This document shows positions 35,489 to 45,115 of a DNA stretch of 64,000 nucleotides, piece after piece; within the stretch, counting starts at the first letter, position 1, and the number at the start of each line of letters is the position of its first letter. The stretch is from the NCBI RefSeq assembly GCF_000380185.1, contig NZ_KB904813.1:1-64000 (forward strand), given 5' to 3'. The DNA comes from Thiofilum flexile DSM 14609 (GTDB lineage: Bacteria > Pseudomonadota > Gammaproteobacteria > Thiotrichales > Thiotrichaceae). Position numbers and translations under genes: made by a program. The notes under the pieces were generated by a model. The model was not told the origin of the DNA. It saw nothing but the letters and a program-made list of their open reading frames with translations, and searched no databases.

Positions 35489-36775
35489 ATGTCGTCAGTT
35501 CATAAACAGCTCCTTAAACCTATTCATAGCGGCACCGTGTGGGGGCCTCTTATTTTATTAGTACTCTGTTTTGTGGGACTGATGACACTCTTACTCATCG
35601 ATAAAAGCCAAGTAGAAGCGGCACGGGTACATGCCCTAACGTGGGCCCTAGGGCTGGTTTCTATGGCACTGATTGCCTGGCTGAGTTTTTTATTTTACCG
35701 CTTTTCCTTCCAGCGTAACTCGCAAATTCGTAGCGAAACCGAACAGCAAAAAGCCATTCTCCATTTACTGGATGAGATGAGTACCTTGGCAGAAGGGGAT
35801 TTAACCATACGGGCAACCGTCACGGAGAATATGACCGGAGCCATTGCCGATTCGGTTAATTTTGCCGTTGATGCCTTACGTGCTTTGGTAATAAAGATTG
35901 ACGATACCTCTAGTCGGTTGAATAATTTTGCTCAGGAAGCGGATAATCGGGTTTCTAAACTCTCCAAAGCCAGTACCGGGCAAGCGAAAGAAATTGGTGT
36001 CGCTACGGCTGCCATTGCAACCATGGCACAAGCAATTCAGAAAGTATCGCGTAATGCGGCAGCATCGACTAAGGTCGCGGGTAAGTCGTTGGAAATCTCG
36101 CAGGCGGGCGCTCATACCGTACGTAATACCATTCAAGATATGGTGACAGTACGCGAGCAGATTCAGGCGACCTCTAAACGCATTAAGCGCCTCGGCGAAA
36201 GCTCGCAAGAGGTGGGAGATATTGTGCGGGTGATGAATGATATTGCTGAGCAAACCAATATCTTAGCTTTGAATGCCTCGATACAGACCTTTGGTAATAA
36301 TAATGCGGGCAAGGGGTTTGAGCGTGTAGCGGATGATGTGCAGCAATTGGCACAACGGGCAGCGGAAGCGACACGTAAAATTGATGTGTTAGTCCGTGCC
36401 ATCCAAGCCGATACCCAAGAAGTTATTTCCTCGATGGAGCAGACGACGGCTAAAGTAGTCGCCAGCTCACGTAATGCCGAATCAGCCGGGGCGGCTTTGG
36501 ATGAGGTAGAGCAGGTTTCGATTAGTTTGGCACGTTTAATTGCTAATATTTCTGATGCATCGCATAAACAGGCGGATATGTCGGTGAAAGTGGCTGATAC
36601 CATGTCAGCTATTCAGGAAGTAACGCGGCAAACGACCCAGTTTTCTCAAGAAACGAATAAATTGGTATCAAGTTTAAATGATACGGCGGCTGAAATGCGA
36701 CGCTCGATAGCTGATTTTAAGTTATCGGATGATGATATTTCTAAAAAGAAAGTAAATGGATATCGCTCGATATAG
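35489..36775 (+). CDS. pilJ: Pilus chemoreceptor PilJ, minimal form
   Basis: 428 residues, far shorter than the roughly 680 of Pseudomonas PilJ. Two transmembrane helices (about 20-36 and 48-70) are separated by only about a dozen residues, so there is almost no periplasmic sensor. The remainder is a HAMP-like linker and a cytoplasmic signalling coiled coil with the conserved tip around DIAEQTNILALNASIQ and GFERVADDVQQLAQRAAEATRKI. It should dock PilI and ChpA. Without a ligand domain it must sense pilin contacts in the membrane, another partner or nothing at all. Confidence 0.88.
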   Translation: MSSVHKQLLKPIHSGTVWGPLILLVLCFVGLMTLLLIDKSQVEAARVHALTWALGLVSMALIAWLSFLFYRFSFQRNSQIRSETEQQKAILHLLDEMSTLAEGDLTIRATVTENMTGAIADSVNFAVDALRALVIKIDDTSSRLNNFAQEADNRVSKLSKASTGQAKEIGVATAAIATMAQAIQKVSRNAAASTKVAGKSLEISQAGAHTVRNTIQDMVTVREQIQATSKRIKRLGESSQEVGDIVRVMNDIAEQTNILALNASIQTFGNNNAGKGFERVADDVQQLAQRAAEATRKIDVLVRAIQADTQEVISSMEQTTAKVVASSRNAESAGAALDEVEQVSISLARLIANISDASHKQADMSVKVADTMSAIQEVTRQTTQFSQETNKLVSSLNDTAAEMRRSIADFKLSDDDISKKKVNGYRSI

Positions 36776-36825
36776 TAACGATATAATCATTATAATAATG
36801 AGCGGAAACAGCGAGAATAATAACT

Positions 36826-38646
36826 ATGATTTCTAATAAGTCGGGTTTAGCAAGTCGTTTAGGTTGGATCATGGGGGAACTCGAGGCCAAAATTAATAAA
36901 AGCCAAGTCGATTTCAGCCACTTTACCAAAGAAAACGATGAGGCTGCTTTAGAGCAGACCTTACACAATTGGGAAGAAATTTTAGGGGTACTAGACGTAT
37001 TAGGGGCCGAAGGCGCGTTTATGTTAGCGCGTGAAATCACCCTATTATTAGCGGCACTGGCACAAAATAAAATTGCCCGTAAGCCTGAGACCTATCAAAT
37101 CACGGCAGACGGTATGGTGCAAATAGTCGAGTATTTGCATCATTTACAAGAAGGCTATGCTGATCTGCCGGTTATTATTTTACCGACTCTCAATAATTTA
37201 CGTGCTGCCCGTGAAGTCGATTTACTCTCTGAGCATTTAGTATTCCTACCCGAAGAGGGCATGATTACCAATGAGCAAATTGGTACGCGTGAATACACCG
37301 AATTGACTGGTGAGCGTTTATCAGATGCGTGTAAACGGTTACGCGCTCACATGCAAAAAGCATTGCTCAGTTGGTTCAGAGGACAAGAGGTTACCGATAA
37401 TCTAGCCACGATTCGCAAAGTCTCCAATAAAATGCTGACCCTCAATCGCTCCGAGCGGTTAAGAGCTTTATGGTGGGTGACTTCGGCTTTAACCCAAGCG
37501 CTAGAAAATAATAAATTAGAGCATAATGGCGCAGTGAAAATGCTCCTAGGGCGTATGGAACGCGAGATTCGCCGCTTTGGAGAGTCGGGAGAAGCGCTAT
37601 ATAACCAAATCGTACCGGATGAACTGATTAAAAACTTACTATATTACGTAGGTTTAGCAGAGCCGGGTGCTTCTCTTTTAGATCGTGTGAAAGATACCTA
37701 TCAATTAGATATGTATTTACCACGCGGCGAGAGTTTAGAGCAATTACGTCATTACTATACCATGCCAGGTCGTGAGTTATGGCGAGCGGTTGCGGGGTCT
37801 ATGAATGAAGAAATTAAACAATCGATTAAACTGATTGAGAGTTTAGAAAAAGAAGACACTGAACAGACTCCAACCGTACTGAAATTAATTAGCCGTAGTA
37901 CTAGTCTTGCCCAAGCCTTTAGTATGTTAGGGTTAGGGCGTGCAGCGGAATATACCGAGCTATTTGCTAAATCATTATCTAATAAAGCTAAAAATAAAGT
38001 CGTACTCAAGCGCGATGCTTTAATGCAAATGAGTGCTTTTTATTTGCGTTTAGAGCGTATTCTCAAAGAATATGCGGAAACGGGCTATGATATTACTGAG
38101 CAAGTATTTGCCCAAGATGCTACCTATGATCCTGAAACCACACGAGGAGCCTTACGTGCTGCCTTAGCGGAGTTAGGCCGTGCGAATACGGAGCTGATTG
38201 CGTTTAGTAAGGAAGAGGATGCTTTCTTCCGGTTACATGATGTGATTAAAAACTTACGTGATATTTCCGGCACCTTGACCATGATGGATGCACAGGAAGT
38301 ATTGCCACTGTCTAATGCTGTCGCTTATTACCTACAGAATGACTTACGTGATAAGCGCCGTATGCCGAGTACCGAGGAAATGGCGACCTTGGCAGATATT
38401 CTTACCTTGCTAGAAGCCATCTTGTCAGCCTCTGGACAAAACGAGGATTATTTACCTCTCGTCCCAGTAGGGTATGAAAAAGTAAAACTCTTGGATAGGT
38501 TCACTGATTTGGATCTAGCCGCTTACTCACATTTAGCTGAAGCCGAAGTCGAATGGGAAAATAAAAAAAAAGCAAGACGCACAATTCCTGCGAACCTATA
38601 TCAGAGGATGCGGACCTCGACTTCTTTGTCTGGCCTAAGAGCTTAG
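36826..38646 (+). CDS. FimL-like / ChpA N-terminal Hpt-type protein
   Basis: 606 residues, all-helical, without kinase or receiver domains. Content and position correspond to the N-terminal part of Pseudomonas ChpA, which is paralogous to the stand-alone protein FimL: an opening LHNWEEILGVLDVLGAEGAFMLAREI, a middle KVSNKMLTLNRSERLRALWWV and later RSTSLAQAFSMLGLGRAAEYTELFA, DVIKNLRDISGTLTMMDAQEV. The Hpt-like helices carry no obvious phosphorylatable H-x-x-K-G. It lies 29 bases before chpA. Either chpA is split here, or this is a FimL orthologue kept beside its partner; the latter links cAMP and pili in Pseudomonas. Confidence 0.72.
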   Translation: MISNKSGLASRLGWIMGELEAKINKSQVDFSHFTKENDEAALEQTLHNWEEILGVLDVLGAEGAFMLAREITLLLAALAQNKIARKPETYQITADGMVQIVEYLHHLQEGYADLPVIILPTLNNLRAAREVDLLSEHLVFLPEEGMITNEQIGTREYTELTGERLSDACKRLRAHMQKALLSWFRGQEVTDNLATIRKVSNKMLTLNRSERLRALWWVTSALTQALENNKLEHNGAVKMLLGRMEREIRRFGESGEALYNQIVPDELIKNLLYYVGLAEPGASLLDRVKDTYQLDMYLPRGESLEQLRHYYTMPGRELWRAVAGSMNEEIKQSIKLIESLEKEDTEQTPTVLKLISRSTSLAQAFSMLGLGRAAEYTELFAKSLSNKAKNKVVLKRDALMQMSAFYLRLERILKEYAETGYDITEQVFAQDATYDPETTRGALRAALAELGRANTELIAFSKEEDAFFRLHDVIKNLRDISGTLTMMDAQEVLPLSNAVAYYLQNDLRDKRRMPSTEEMATLADILTLLEAILSASGQNEDYLPLVPVGYEKVKLLDRFTDLDLAAYSHLAEAEVEWENKKKARRTIPANLYQRMRTSTSLSGLRA

Positions 38647-38675
38647 ACCCTCCTGATGCACAACAGGATATAATT

Positions 38676-41600
38676 ATGGCTGATACTACAGTGGTCGAGG
38701 TGGTTGGGGCTGAGATCTACGACATCTTTGTAGAAGAGGTTGGAGAAATCATTGAGTCGTTACAGGCGTCAGTACCGACTTGGCAGCAAGCTCGTCATGA
38801 TTTTAAATTACTAACCGAGATTCGTCGCGGCTTTCATACACTGAAAGGCAGCGGACGTATGGTGAGTGCTATGGCACTCGGTGATTTTGCTTGGGCTTAT
38901 GAATCCATGCTCAATCAGGTCTTATCGGGAGTAGTGGAGGCCAATGATGATTTAGTTGCACTACTGAATTATGGGGTTGAGCAACTAGCCGCTAGAAAAG
39001 CTTTTTTTCTAGAAGCCTGTATTGCGGATGAGATAGTCAAAGCCGATGTAAAACGAGTTGAAGGTTTCTTGGCTGGGGAGCCGTTGGCATTACCCCCTAT
39101 GTCTACAGTGGCTGAGCCTACGGAGGCTATTACCGCTACTCATCCTGAAGTATCGCTGCAGGATGAGGTGGGTGCTGATACGACTAACTCTTCTACGTCT
39201 GAGCCTAATTTAATCGTACTCGACTTCGGAGCGCAGGAGTTTGTACGTGCCTTTGCTGCAGAGGCTCAGGAGAAAATTGCGAACTTGCCAGAGCCTGCGC
39301 CTAAACCTGAAAATGAAGAACCCGATTGGCTTAAGTTTGAGCAAGATGGCTTAATTGACTTTACCTCTATACTAGCCGAGCAGGACAGTAATACGCCTGC
39401 GTTAGCGCAGACAGCTATTGTCAGTGAGCCTGAAGTAGAAGCCACACCTGTAGAGATACAGGAACAAAAAGCACCGGTTATACCAGAGCATAAGGTTGCC
39501 GCTGTCCCTAAAGACTTACCACCGCTAGTAGTAGACAGTGAGAATCTAGTTATTCTGAAATTGTTTTGGGAGGAAGTCCCTGATCAATTACAGGAATTGG
39601 ATCGCTATTTTAATGCTTTACAGGTTAATCCTAATAATAAAGAGCTGCGTTTAAAGCTAGAGCGCCTATTGCATACCATCAAAGGTGGTGCGCGAATGGC
39701 GCAGCTTAGTGCCATCGGTGATATCGCACATCAAGCAGAAAGTAGCTTAGCCGAAACGACAGACACGGTAACGCCGGCTGTCTTAGAAACCTTACAAACA
39801 CAGATTGATCAATTAAATAGCCTAGCAGAGCACTATGAGGCGCAGACAATAGCAGCTACGGATGATACTTCCCAGGAGCCTGCTAACCTTGAGTCCTATG
39901 AAGAATTTAGAGTAGAGACTCCCGCCGCTATTCACCCATCGGCTGAGCCAGTCAGTATTGAGGCTGTACCGGTTCAACATGATGTAGTTCATGCAGTTAA
40001 TAATGATGAGTTAGGTTTAGTTGCTGAAGTAGCAGAAGTCAGAGCGGAGCCAGAGCCATTAAAGCCAGCGCCTGTTATTAATACGCATGTAGTCGCACCG
40101 ATCCCGGCACCAGAAAAAGTAACGGTTGTATACGATAGTATTTTAGAGCAGGTAATAGCGGAGCAAGCTGAGCAATTAGTAGGTTTGAGTATTACCCAAG
40201 CGCCATTAGCACCATTAAATGATAATACGACTAAACCACTAGAGGATGACCCGCTCCAAAGTGCTACGATCCAAGATCAAGTCCGCTTACCGACCGCCTT
40301 TTTAGATCGCGTTATTGAACACTCCAGCACGATGAATGTTCAACAAAGCCGTACCCATGAGCGTGTTCACTCCTTAGGGGCAGATGTCGGTGAGTTAGGG
40401 CGTACTGTAGCGCGGTTACGGCATTTATTACGCTCTTTAGAACTAGAAACCGAAGCACGCGTCCATGCAGGCATTGTGCAACAGACCCAACGCGCAGGCT
40501 TTGACCCCTTAGAGATGGATCAATATTCCGAGCTACAACGCTTATCAAGAGCGCTCGCTGAGAGTATGAATGACTTAATTAATATTGAGGGCGACCTGAC
40601 CAATCAGCTTCGTAAAGCTGAGCAAGGTTTAATGGAAAGTATTCAAGGCGGACGCAAAATCTATCAAGATCTGCTCTCGACCCGCCTGATTGCTATCAAT
40701 GTTTTAGTCCCCCGTCTCAAGCGGGTAGTGCGTCAAACAGCACAAGAATTAGGCAAACAAGTTGATTTAGTGATTCATGGCGATGAGAGCGAACTAGATC
40801 GGCATTTATTACAACGCTTGACCGCTCCTTTAGAGCATTTATTACGCAATGCCTTAGCTCATGGCATTGAAACACCGGAGGAGCGTGAAGCTAAAGGTAA
40901 AAACCCTCAAGGTTTAATTACCCTAGAAGTGGTACAGGCCGATGCTGAACTAGTGATTCGTGTCATTGACGACGGGGCAGGGTTGAATCGTGCGGCCTTA
41001 CGCCAACGCGCGATTGAAAAAGGCTTTATTAAACCCCATGAAGAAATTAGTGATGAGAAGCTTGACCGCCTGATTTTACAACCCGGCTTTACCACTGCGA
41101 CCACCGTTAGCCAAATTGCGGGGCGCGGGGTCGGTATGGACGTGGTGTTCTCTGAGATTAAATCATTAGGGGGCAGTTTACTGATTGAATCGGTACAGGG
41201 TTTAGGGGCGACCTTCTCGCTACGTGTACCCTTTACCATGGCCTCGAATCCGGTGCTCTTTATTAATGTGCAAGGACAAACTTATGGTCTTGCTATGGGT
41301 AATATTCAAGGTTTGATTCGTCTGAGTGGCGAAGAGGTGAAGAAGAAACTCAATCAACCGCATGAGCATTTAGTCTTTGACGGTATTAAGTACCCCTTGC
41401 GTTATCTCGGACAAGCCTTAAAGCTACGGGGATTACGCGATATTCAGTCCGACACTATGTTCCCGATTTTATTTACCCTACTCAATGGACAAGCCAGAGC
41501 ATGGGTAGTGGATGTGATAGTCGGGCGGCGTGATGCGGTGATGCAGTCCTTAGGGGTTTTATTTAAAAATTGCTCTTTATATTCAGCAGCTACCATTACG

Positions 41601-42110
41601 CCTGATGGTCAAGTGGTGTTATTGCCTGATTTACATGAGCTAGTGCGCGCACCTTTACCGGTTAGCCAAACTAATCCTACGGCTACTACCGGCACGGTAA
41701 TGAAACGGGCAAATGATCAATCCCGTATTATGGTGGTCGATGATTCTATTACCGTACGTAAAGTGACCGAAAAATTCTTAGTCGCCGAAAGTTTTGCGGT
41801 GGAAACGGCAAAAGATGGTATGGAGGCATTAGAAAAATTACGTGACTTTAATCCAGACCTGTTATTACTCGATATTGAAATGCCGCGTATGGATGGTTTT
41901 GAGTTATTACGCCATATTCGCCAAACACCAGAGTGGAAGCATTTATTGGTTATTATGATTAGCTCGCGTACCGCTGAAAAACATCGTGAACATGCCACTG
42001 CTTTAGGAGCCAGTGACTTCTTAGGTAAGCCTTATCAAAACCAAGCACTACTCGATAAAATCCGTGAGTTATTAGAAGGCGGAACTTTACTTAAAGGGCT
42101 AACAGCATGA
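38676..42110 (+). CDS. chpA: Hybrid chemotaxis histidine kinase ChpA
   Basis: 1144 residues. In order: an Hpt domain with His54 in FHTLKGSGRM; a long acidic/proline linker; a second Hpt with His333 in LHTIKGGARM; another linker (about 390-540); a CheA-type dimerisation/HATPase region (LEHLLRNALAHGIETPEE near 730, DDGAGLNR, GRGVGMDVV); a CheW-like domain (about 865-1000); and a C-terminal receiver with VVDDS near 1020 and LLLLDIEMPRMDG near 1065. Pseudomonas ChpA has many more phosphotransfer domains, so this is a compact form. It overlaps chpC by 4 bases. Confidence 0.93.
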   Translation: MADTTVVEVVGAEIYDIFVEEVGEIIESLQASVPTWQQARHDFKLLTEIRRGFHTLKGSGRMVSAMALGDFAWAYESMLNQVLSGVVEANDDLVALLNYGVEQLAARKAFFLEACIADEIVKADVKRVEGFLAGEPLALPPMSTVAEPTEAITATHPEVSLQDEVGADTTNSSTSEPNLIVLDFGAQEFVRAFAAEAQEKIANLPEPAPKPENEEPDWLKFEQDGLIDFTSILAEQDSNTPALAQTAIVSEPEVEATPVEIQEQKAPVIPEHKVAAVPKDLPPLVVDSENLVILKLFWEEVPDQLQELDRYFNALQVNPNNKELRLKLERLLHTIKGGARMAQLSAIGDIAHQAESSLAETTDTVTPAVLETLQTQIDQLNSLAEHYEAQTIAATDDTSQEPANLESYEEFRVETPAAIHPSAEPVSIEAVPVQHDVVHAVNNDELGLVAEVAEVRAEPEPLKPAPVINTHVVAPIPAPEKVTVVYDSILEQVIAEQAEQLVGLSITQAPLAPLNDNTTKPLEDDPLQSATIQDQVRLPTAFLDRVIEHSSTMNVQQSRTHERVHSLGADVGELGRTVARLRHLLRSLELETEARVHAGIVQQTQRAGFDPLEMDQYSELQRLSRALAESMNDLINIEGDLTNQLRKAEQGLMESIQGGRKIYQDLLSTRLIAINVLVPRLKRVVRQTAQELGKQVDLVIHGDESELDRHLLQRLTAPLEHLLRNALAHGIETPEEREAKGKNPQGLITLEVVQADAELVIRVIDDGAGLNRAALRQRAIEKGFIKPHEEISDEKLDRLILQPGFTTATTVSQIAGRGVGMDVVFSEIKSLGGSLLIESVQGLGATFSLRVPFTMASNPVLFINVQGQTYGLAMGNIQGLIRLSGEEVKKKLNQPHEHLVFDGIKYPLRYLGQALKLRGLRDIQSDTMFPILFTLLNGQARAWVVDVIVGRRDAVMQSLGVLFKNCSLYSAATITPDGQVVLLPDLHELVRAPLPVSQTNPTATTGTVMKRANDQSRIMVVDDSITVRKVTEKFLVAESFAVETAKDGMEALEKLRDFNPDLLLLDIEMPRMDGFELLRHIRQTPEWKHLLVIMISSRTAEKHREHATALGASDFLGKPYQNQALLDKIRELLEGGTLLKGLTA

Positions 42111-42577
42111 AATTACCCTCCGTCGACAGTTTAAAATGTGCCGTCTTACGTTTATACGAAGGTAATTTAATTTTCCCCATTAGCTTATTAGCGGAGTTAG
42201 TAACTAATGGCGAATTAGAAGAAGCGGCGGTTCAGGAATTGGAAGGCTGGCTAGTATGGCGTAGTCGACGTGTACCCGTAATCGCTTTAGAGTCACTTTG
42301 TAAAACCCATTATGATTCTAGTGGTACTGACAGTAAGTATTTAATTTTACATACTGTCTCGACTGATGCGGGTTTACCTTTTATAGCCATCCGAGTACAG
42401 GGTGGCATGCAAATTGTCGATTTAAAAGAAGACAATTTACGCAATGATTATAGCGGTAATCTACAACGCTGCCCTTATTTTGCACGGCAAGTGCGTATTT
42501 CTAAGCTATTGTGTTTTATTCCCGATCTACCCGCGATTGAGAAAATGCTAGTCGATGTTTTGCAGGTTAAGAGTTAG
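42107..42577 (+). CDS. chpC: CheW-like protein ChpC
   Basis: 156 residues, a divergent CheW domain (CAVLRLYEGNLIFPISLLAELV ... WLVWRSRRVPVIALESLC). In Pseudomonas ChpC is the second CheW-type adaptor after ChpA and can link other receptors to the array. Translationally coupled to chpA (ATGA overlap). Its 3' end overlaps the convergent apaH by 11 bases, leaving no room for a terminator between them. Confidence 0.78.
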   Translation: MKLPSVDSLKCAVLRLYEGNLIFPISLLAELVTNGELEEAAVQELEGWLVWRSRRVPVIALESLCKTHYDSSGTDSKYLILHTVSTDAGLPFIAIRVQGGMQIVDLKEDNLRNDYSGNLQRCPYFARQVRISKLLCFIPDLPAIEKMLVDVLQVKS

Positions 42578-43400
42578 TATTTAGCGCTTGATTACAATTC
42601 ACACTAGTATGCTGCTCAGTCTCAAGGCAAAACGCGGTGAGTTGACCACTCCAAACACAGCCTGTATCTAAGGCTACTACTTCAGGGCTTACATAATAGC
42701 CTAAGGTTGACCAATGCCCAAAAATAACTCTGCTACCTAGCGCTTGACGTTTAGGGTATTCAAACCAAGGTATTAAACTCTTATCGACTATCTGTGCGGG
42801 ATTACCCTTTTCATAAAAATTAAGGCGACCATCACTATGGCAATAACGCATGCGAGTTAAGACATTCATGCTAAAACGCTGTCGCTCTATATCACTGCCA
42901 AAACTAGTACTCCATTGATCAGGCATATCACCATACATCTGACTAAGCCAAGTACTAGGATCTGGCTGTTGCAGCTCCTGCTCCACTTCAACCGCACAAC
43001 GTGCCGCCATCAGCAAATCCCATTGTGGGGCAATACCTGCATGGACTAAGGCGGCTTGTTTACTAGGTTCGTAATGTAATAATGGTTGACGACGTAGCCA
43101 TTGTATTAATTCAGCATAATCGGGAGCAGTAATCAGTGCTTGCAGGCTTTTATGGGGTGTACGCACCCCATAAAAACTCGCTATTAAACTAATATCGTGA
43201 TTACCTAATACGGTAAGCGCTGTTTTTTGCTCGCAAAGCTGTTTAACAAAACGGAGGGTTTCTAGTGATTCTGTGCCACGACTGACTAGGTCGCCTGCAA
43301 ACCATAATTGATCTTGATTGGGGTTAAATTGAATAGCATCGAGAAGTCTTAATAATGCGCTGTAACAGCCTTGCAGATCGCCAATTGCATACGTTGCCAT
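42567..43400 (-). CDS. apaH: Bis(5'-nucleosyl)-tetraphosphatase, symmetrical
   Basis: 277 residues, ApaH length. The phosphoesterase blocks IGDLQGCYSAL, FAGDLVSRGTESL, VLGNHDISLI and the late FGHWSTLGYY, ALDTGCVWSGQLTAF are intact. It hydrolyses Ap4A to two ADP and also removes Np4 caps from RNA. It is separate from its usual ksgA/apaG neighbours here. Confidence 0.95.
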   Translation of the reverse strand: MATYAIGDLQGCYSALLRLLDAIQFNPNQDQLWFAGDLVSRGTESLETLRFVKQLCEQKTALTVLGNHDISLIASFYGVRTPHKSLQALITAPDYAELIQWLRRQPLLHYEPSKQAALVHAGIAPQWDLLMAARCAVEVEQELQQPDPSTWLSQMYGDMPDQWSTSFGSDIERQRFSMNVLTRMRYCHSDGRLNFYEKGNPAQIVDKSLIPWFEYPKRQALGSRVIFGHWSTLGYYVSPEVVALDTGCVWSGQLTAFCLETEQHTSVNCNQALNTNS

Positions 43401-43430
43401 AAGAAAAATGAGTGGGGTAGATCAAAAAAA

Positions 43431-43452
43431 GCAGCGCTCAAAAGAGCGCTGC
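43431..43452 (-). terminator. Rho-independent terminator after the BI-1 gene
   Basis: GCAGCGCTC-AAAA-GAGCGCTGC is a perfect 9-bp stem; on the minus strand it is followed directly by seven Ts (complement of 43424-43430). It lies 32 bases past the stop of the Bax-inhibitor-like gene. Confidence 0.92.
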
Positions 43453-43483
43453 GGATAGAAAATATATTTATTTCTAACTAAGC

Positions 43484-44194
43484 TTAGTCACTACTACCTA
43501 ATGACATTAATAGTTGCACTAAATAATAGAAGAGTAAGGCTACACTAGAGAATAAACCTAAGGAAGCCGCTACATATTGATCAGTATGGTATTCATGAAT
43601 AATTTGTGAGGTGCTATATAAAATAGCCGCTGACGCAAATACAACCATGATAGCCGCAAATACCCAGCCCAGATTAAAGCCAAATAACATACTAGCTAAA
43701 ATCACACCTAAAGCGACAAAGCCGCCAATAGTTAGAATAGGGCCTAAGAAAGAAAAGTTTTTCTTAGTAGTAAAGGCGGTAAAGGTAATCCCTCCTGCTA
43801 AGGCTAAAGTCATTAAGCCTGCTTGAGGAATAACATTAGGGGCATAGTTATAGGCAATATAGAGCAAAGGCATGAATACAATCGCTTCAGCAACGATGAA
43901 TACACCTAAACCTAAATATTGTTTCTCGCGTGACATAGGGCTACGTGCCCAATTATCAGCGACATAAGAAACACCCATGAATAACGCTATTACAACAAAC
44001 CACATCCATTTATTAGCGGCTAAAACGCCTACAAAGGATTTAGCTACACCAGAACTAATCAATAAGGTTTCTATCCCAGCAAAAGCGAGTATCGCTAAGC
44101 CTAAGTGTAGATAAGTACGTTTAATAAACGTTGAGCGTTCCGTATCGCTCGCATTGGCAACAATAGTGCCACTATCCATATCTAAATATGCCAT
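43484..44194 (-). CDS. Bax inhibitor-1 / YccA-family membrane protein
   Basis: 236 residues with seven transmembrane helices, starting at ATG 44194 (GGAG 8 bases before). ATLGLFSSVALLFYYLVQLL at the end and WARSPMSREKQYLGLGVFIVAEAIVFMPLLY in the middle are BI-1 family patterns. Bacterial YccA protects SecY from FtsH; other members are pH-dependent calcium channels. Single gene ended by the terminator at 43431. Confidence 0.88.
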   Translation of the reverse strand: MAYLDMDSGTIVANASDTERSTFIKRTYLHLGLAILAFAGIETLLISSGVAKSFVGVLAANKWMWFVVIALFMGVSYVADNWARSPMSREKQYLGLGVFIVAEAIVFMPLLYIAYNYAPNVIPQAGLMTLALAGGITFTAFTTKKNFSFLGPILTIGGFVALGVILASMLFGFNLGWVFAAIMVVFASAAILYSTSQIIHEYHTDQYVAASLGLFSSVALLFYYLVQLLMSLGSSD

Positions 44195-44280
44195 CAATCA
44201 ATCTCCTCGATCATCATCGTTATTTGGCTTAAATAGCCTTATCATAGAGTAAAGTCAATTTTTTGTGAAAAAACTACCTA

Positions 44281-44988
44281 TTACATACGGATCATAATGG
44301 GGTCAATACCCATGGCTGAAATAGATTGCCGCCAACGATTTGCGACACCTTGATCTTTAGTAGGGCCAATACGAATACGATACCAAACCTGACCATTGAC
44401 ATTGGCCTGTTCAATACGGGTATTCATGCCGTATTTACGGGCTTTAGCTTGCATATCTAGCGCAGGTGCTTGGGAGCGATAGGCTCCTAACTGAAACATA
44501 AAATTACCAGAAGCGGCTGCATCGTCCGTTGAATTAGCCGATTTAGCCGGAGCTTTTTCGGCGCTAGCTTTAGTGGTTTTGTCGGATGTCACTTTTTTAT
44601 CAGCTGTTGTGGCAGCAGGGGTGGCAGTAGGATTTTCCTCCGCTAACATAATGGGGGCTAAAGACTCATCCATACTAATAACCGGTAACACAGCATGATA
44701 GCTAAATCCGAGGCGGTTATCTGCTGGCGTTGTAGCTGGAGCAGGAGCCGTGGTTAAAGGCGTACTCGCAGGTTTTGTGGATGCGGTAGCTGAAGTCGCG
44801 GCTGTAGTATTGTTAACCGCCTTATCGGTAGGAGGGGCTGCATTGGTAGTGATATTACCGCCCATAATATTAAACATGACAATACCAGCTAATAAGCCTA
44901 CCGCCACACCACCCAACATCCAACTGATACCATACTGGGAGTTTTCAGTACGTGTGCTCTCTTCTTTAAAATCTTTAGTCATATCCAT
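44281..44988 (-). CDS. SPOR-domain membrane protein
   Basis: 235 residues: short cytoplasmic N-terminus, one transmembrane helix (ISWMLGGVAVGLLAGIVMFNIM, about 23-45), a long Ala/Thr/Pro-rich periplasmic linker and a C-terminal SPOR domain (NFMFQLGAYRSQAPALDMQ ... WYRIRIGPTKD, about 160-235). SPOR domains bind denuded peptidoglycan at division sites; the layout and position beside priA match FtsN-like proteins in many gammaproteobacteria. The essential FtsN segment cannot be judged by eye. Confidence 0.82.
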   Translation of the reverse strand: MDMTKDFKEESTRTENSQYGISWMLGGVAVGLLAGIVMFNIMGGNITTNAAPPTDKAVNNTTAATSATASTKPASTPLTTAPAPATTPADNRLGFSYHAVLPVISMDESLAPIMLAEENPTATPAATTADKKVTSDKTTKASAEKAPAKSANSTDDAAASGNFMFQLGAYRSQAPALDMQAKARKYGMNTRIEQANVNGQVWYRIRIGPTKDQGVANRWRQSISAMGIDPIMIRM

Positions 44989-45115
44989 GAATCCCCAAAG
45001 GGCGAGGGTTATTGTTAGTCAAGTCTATCAAAGTGGAAAGGGATATCCCAACCCTATATCCTAATCCACTAATGTTGCGTGACTTAAAGGTATACCGCAA
45101 GTTAGCAGTCTAAGT

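Noticed and set aside
35876-36603. Antisense frames across pilJ
   Set aside because: Opposite strand of a clearly conserved receptor in an ordered operon; composition is artefactual.
43431-43452. The perfect GCAGCGCTC hairpin as an operator
   Set aside because: A loop of four A, seven Ts on one side and position right after a stop codon fit an intrinsic terminator much better.
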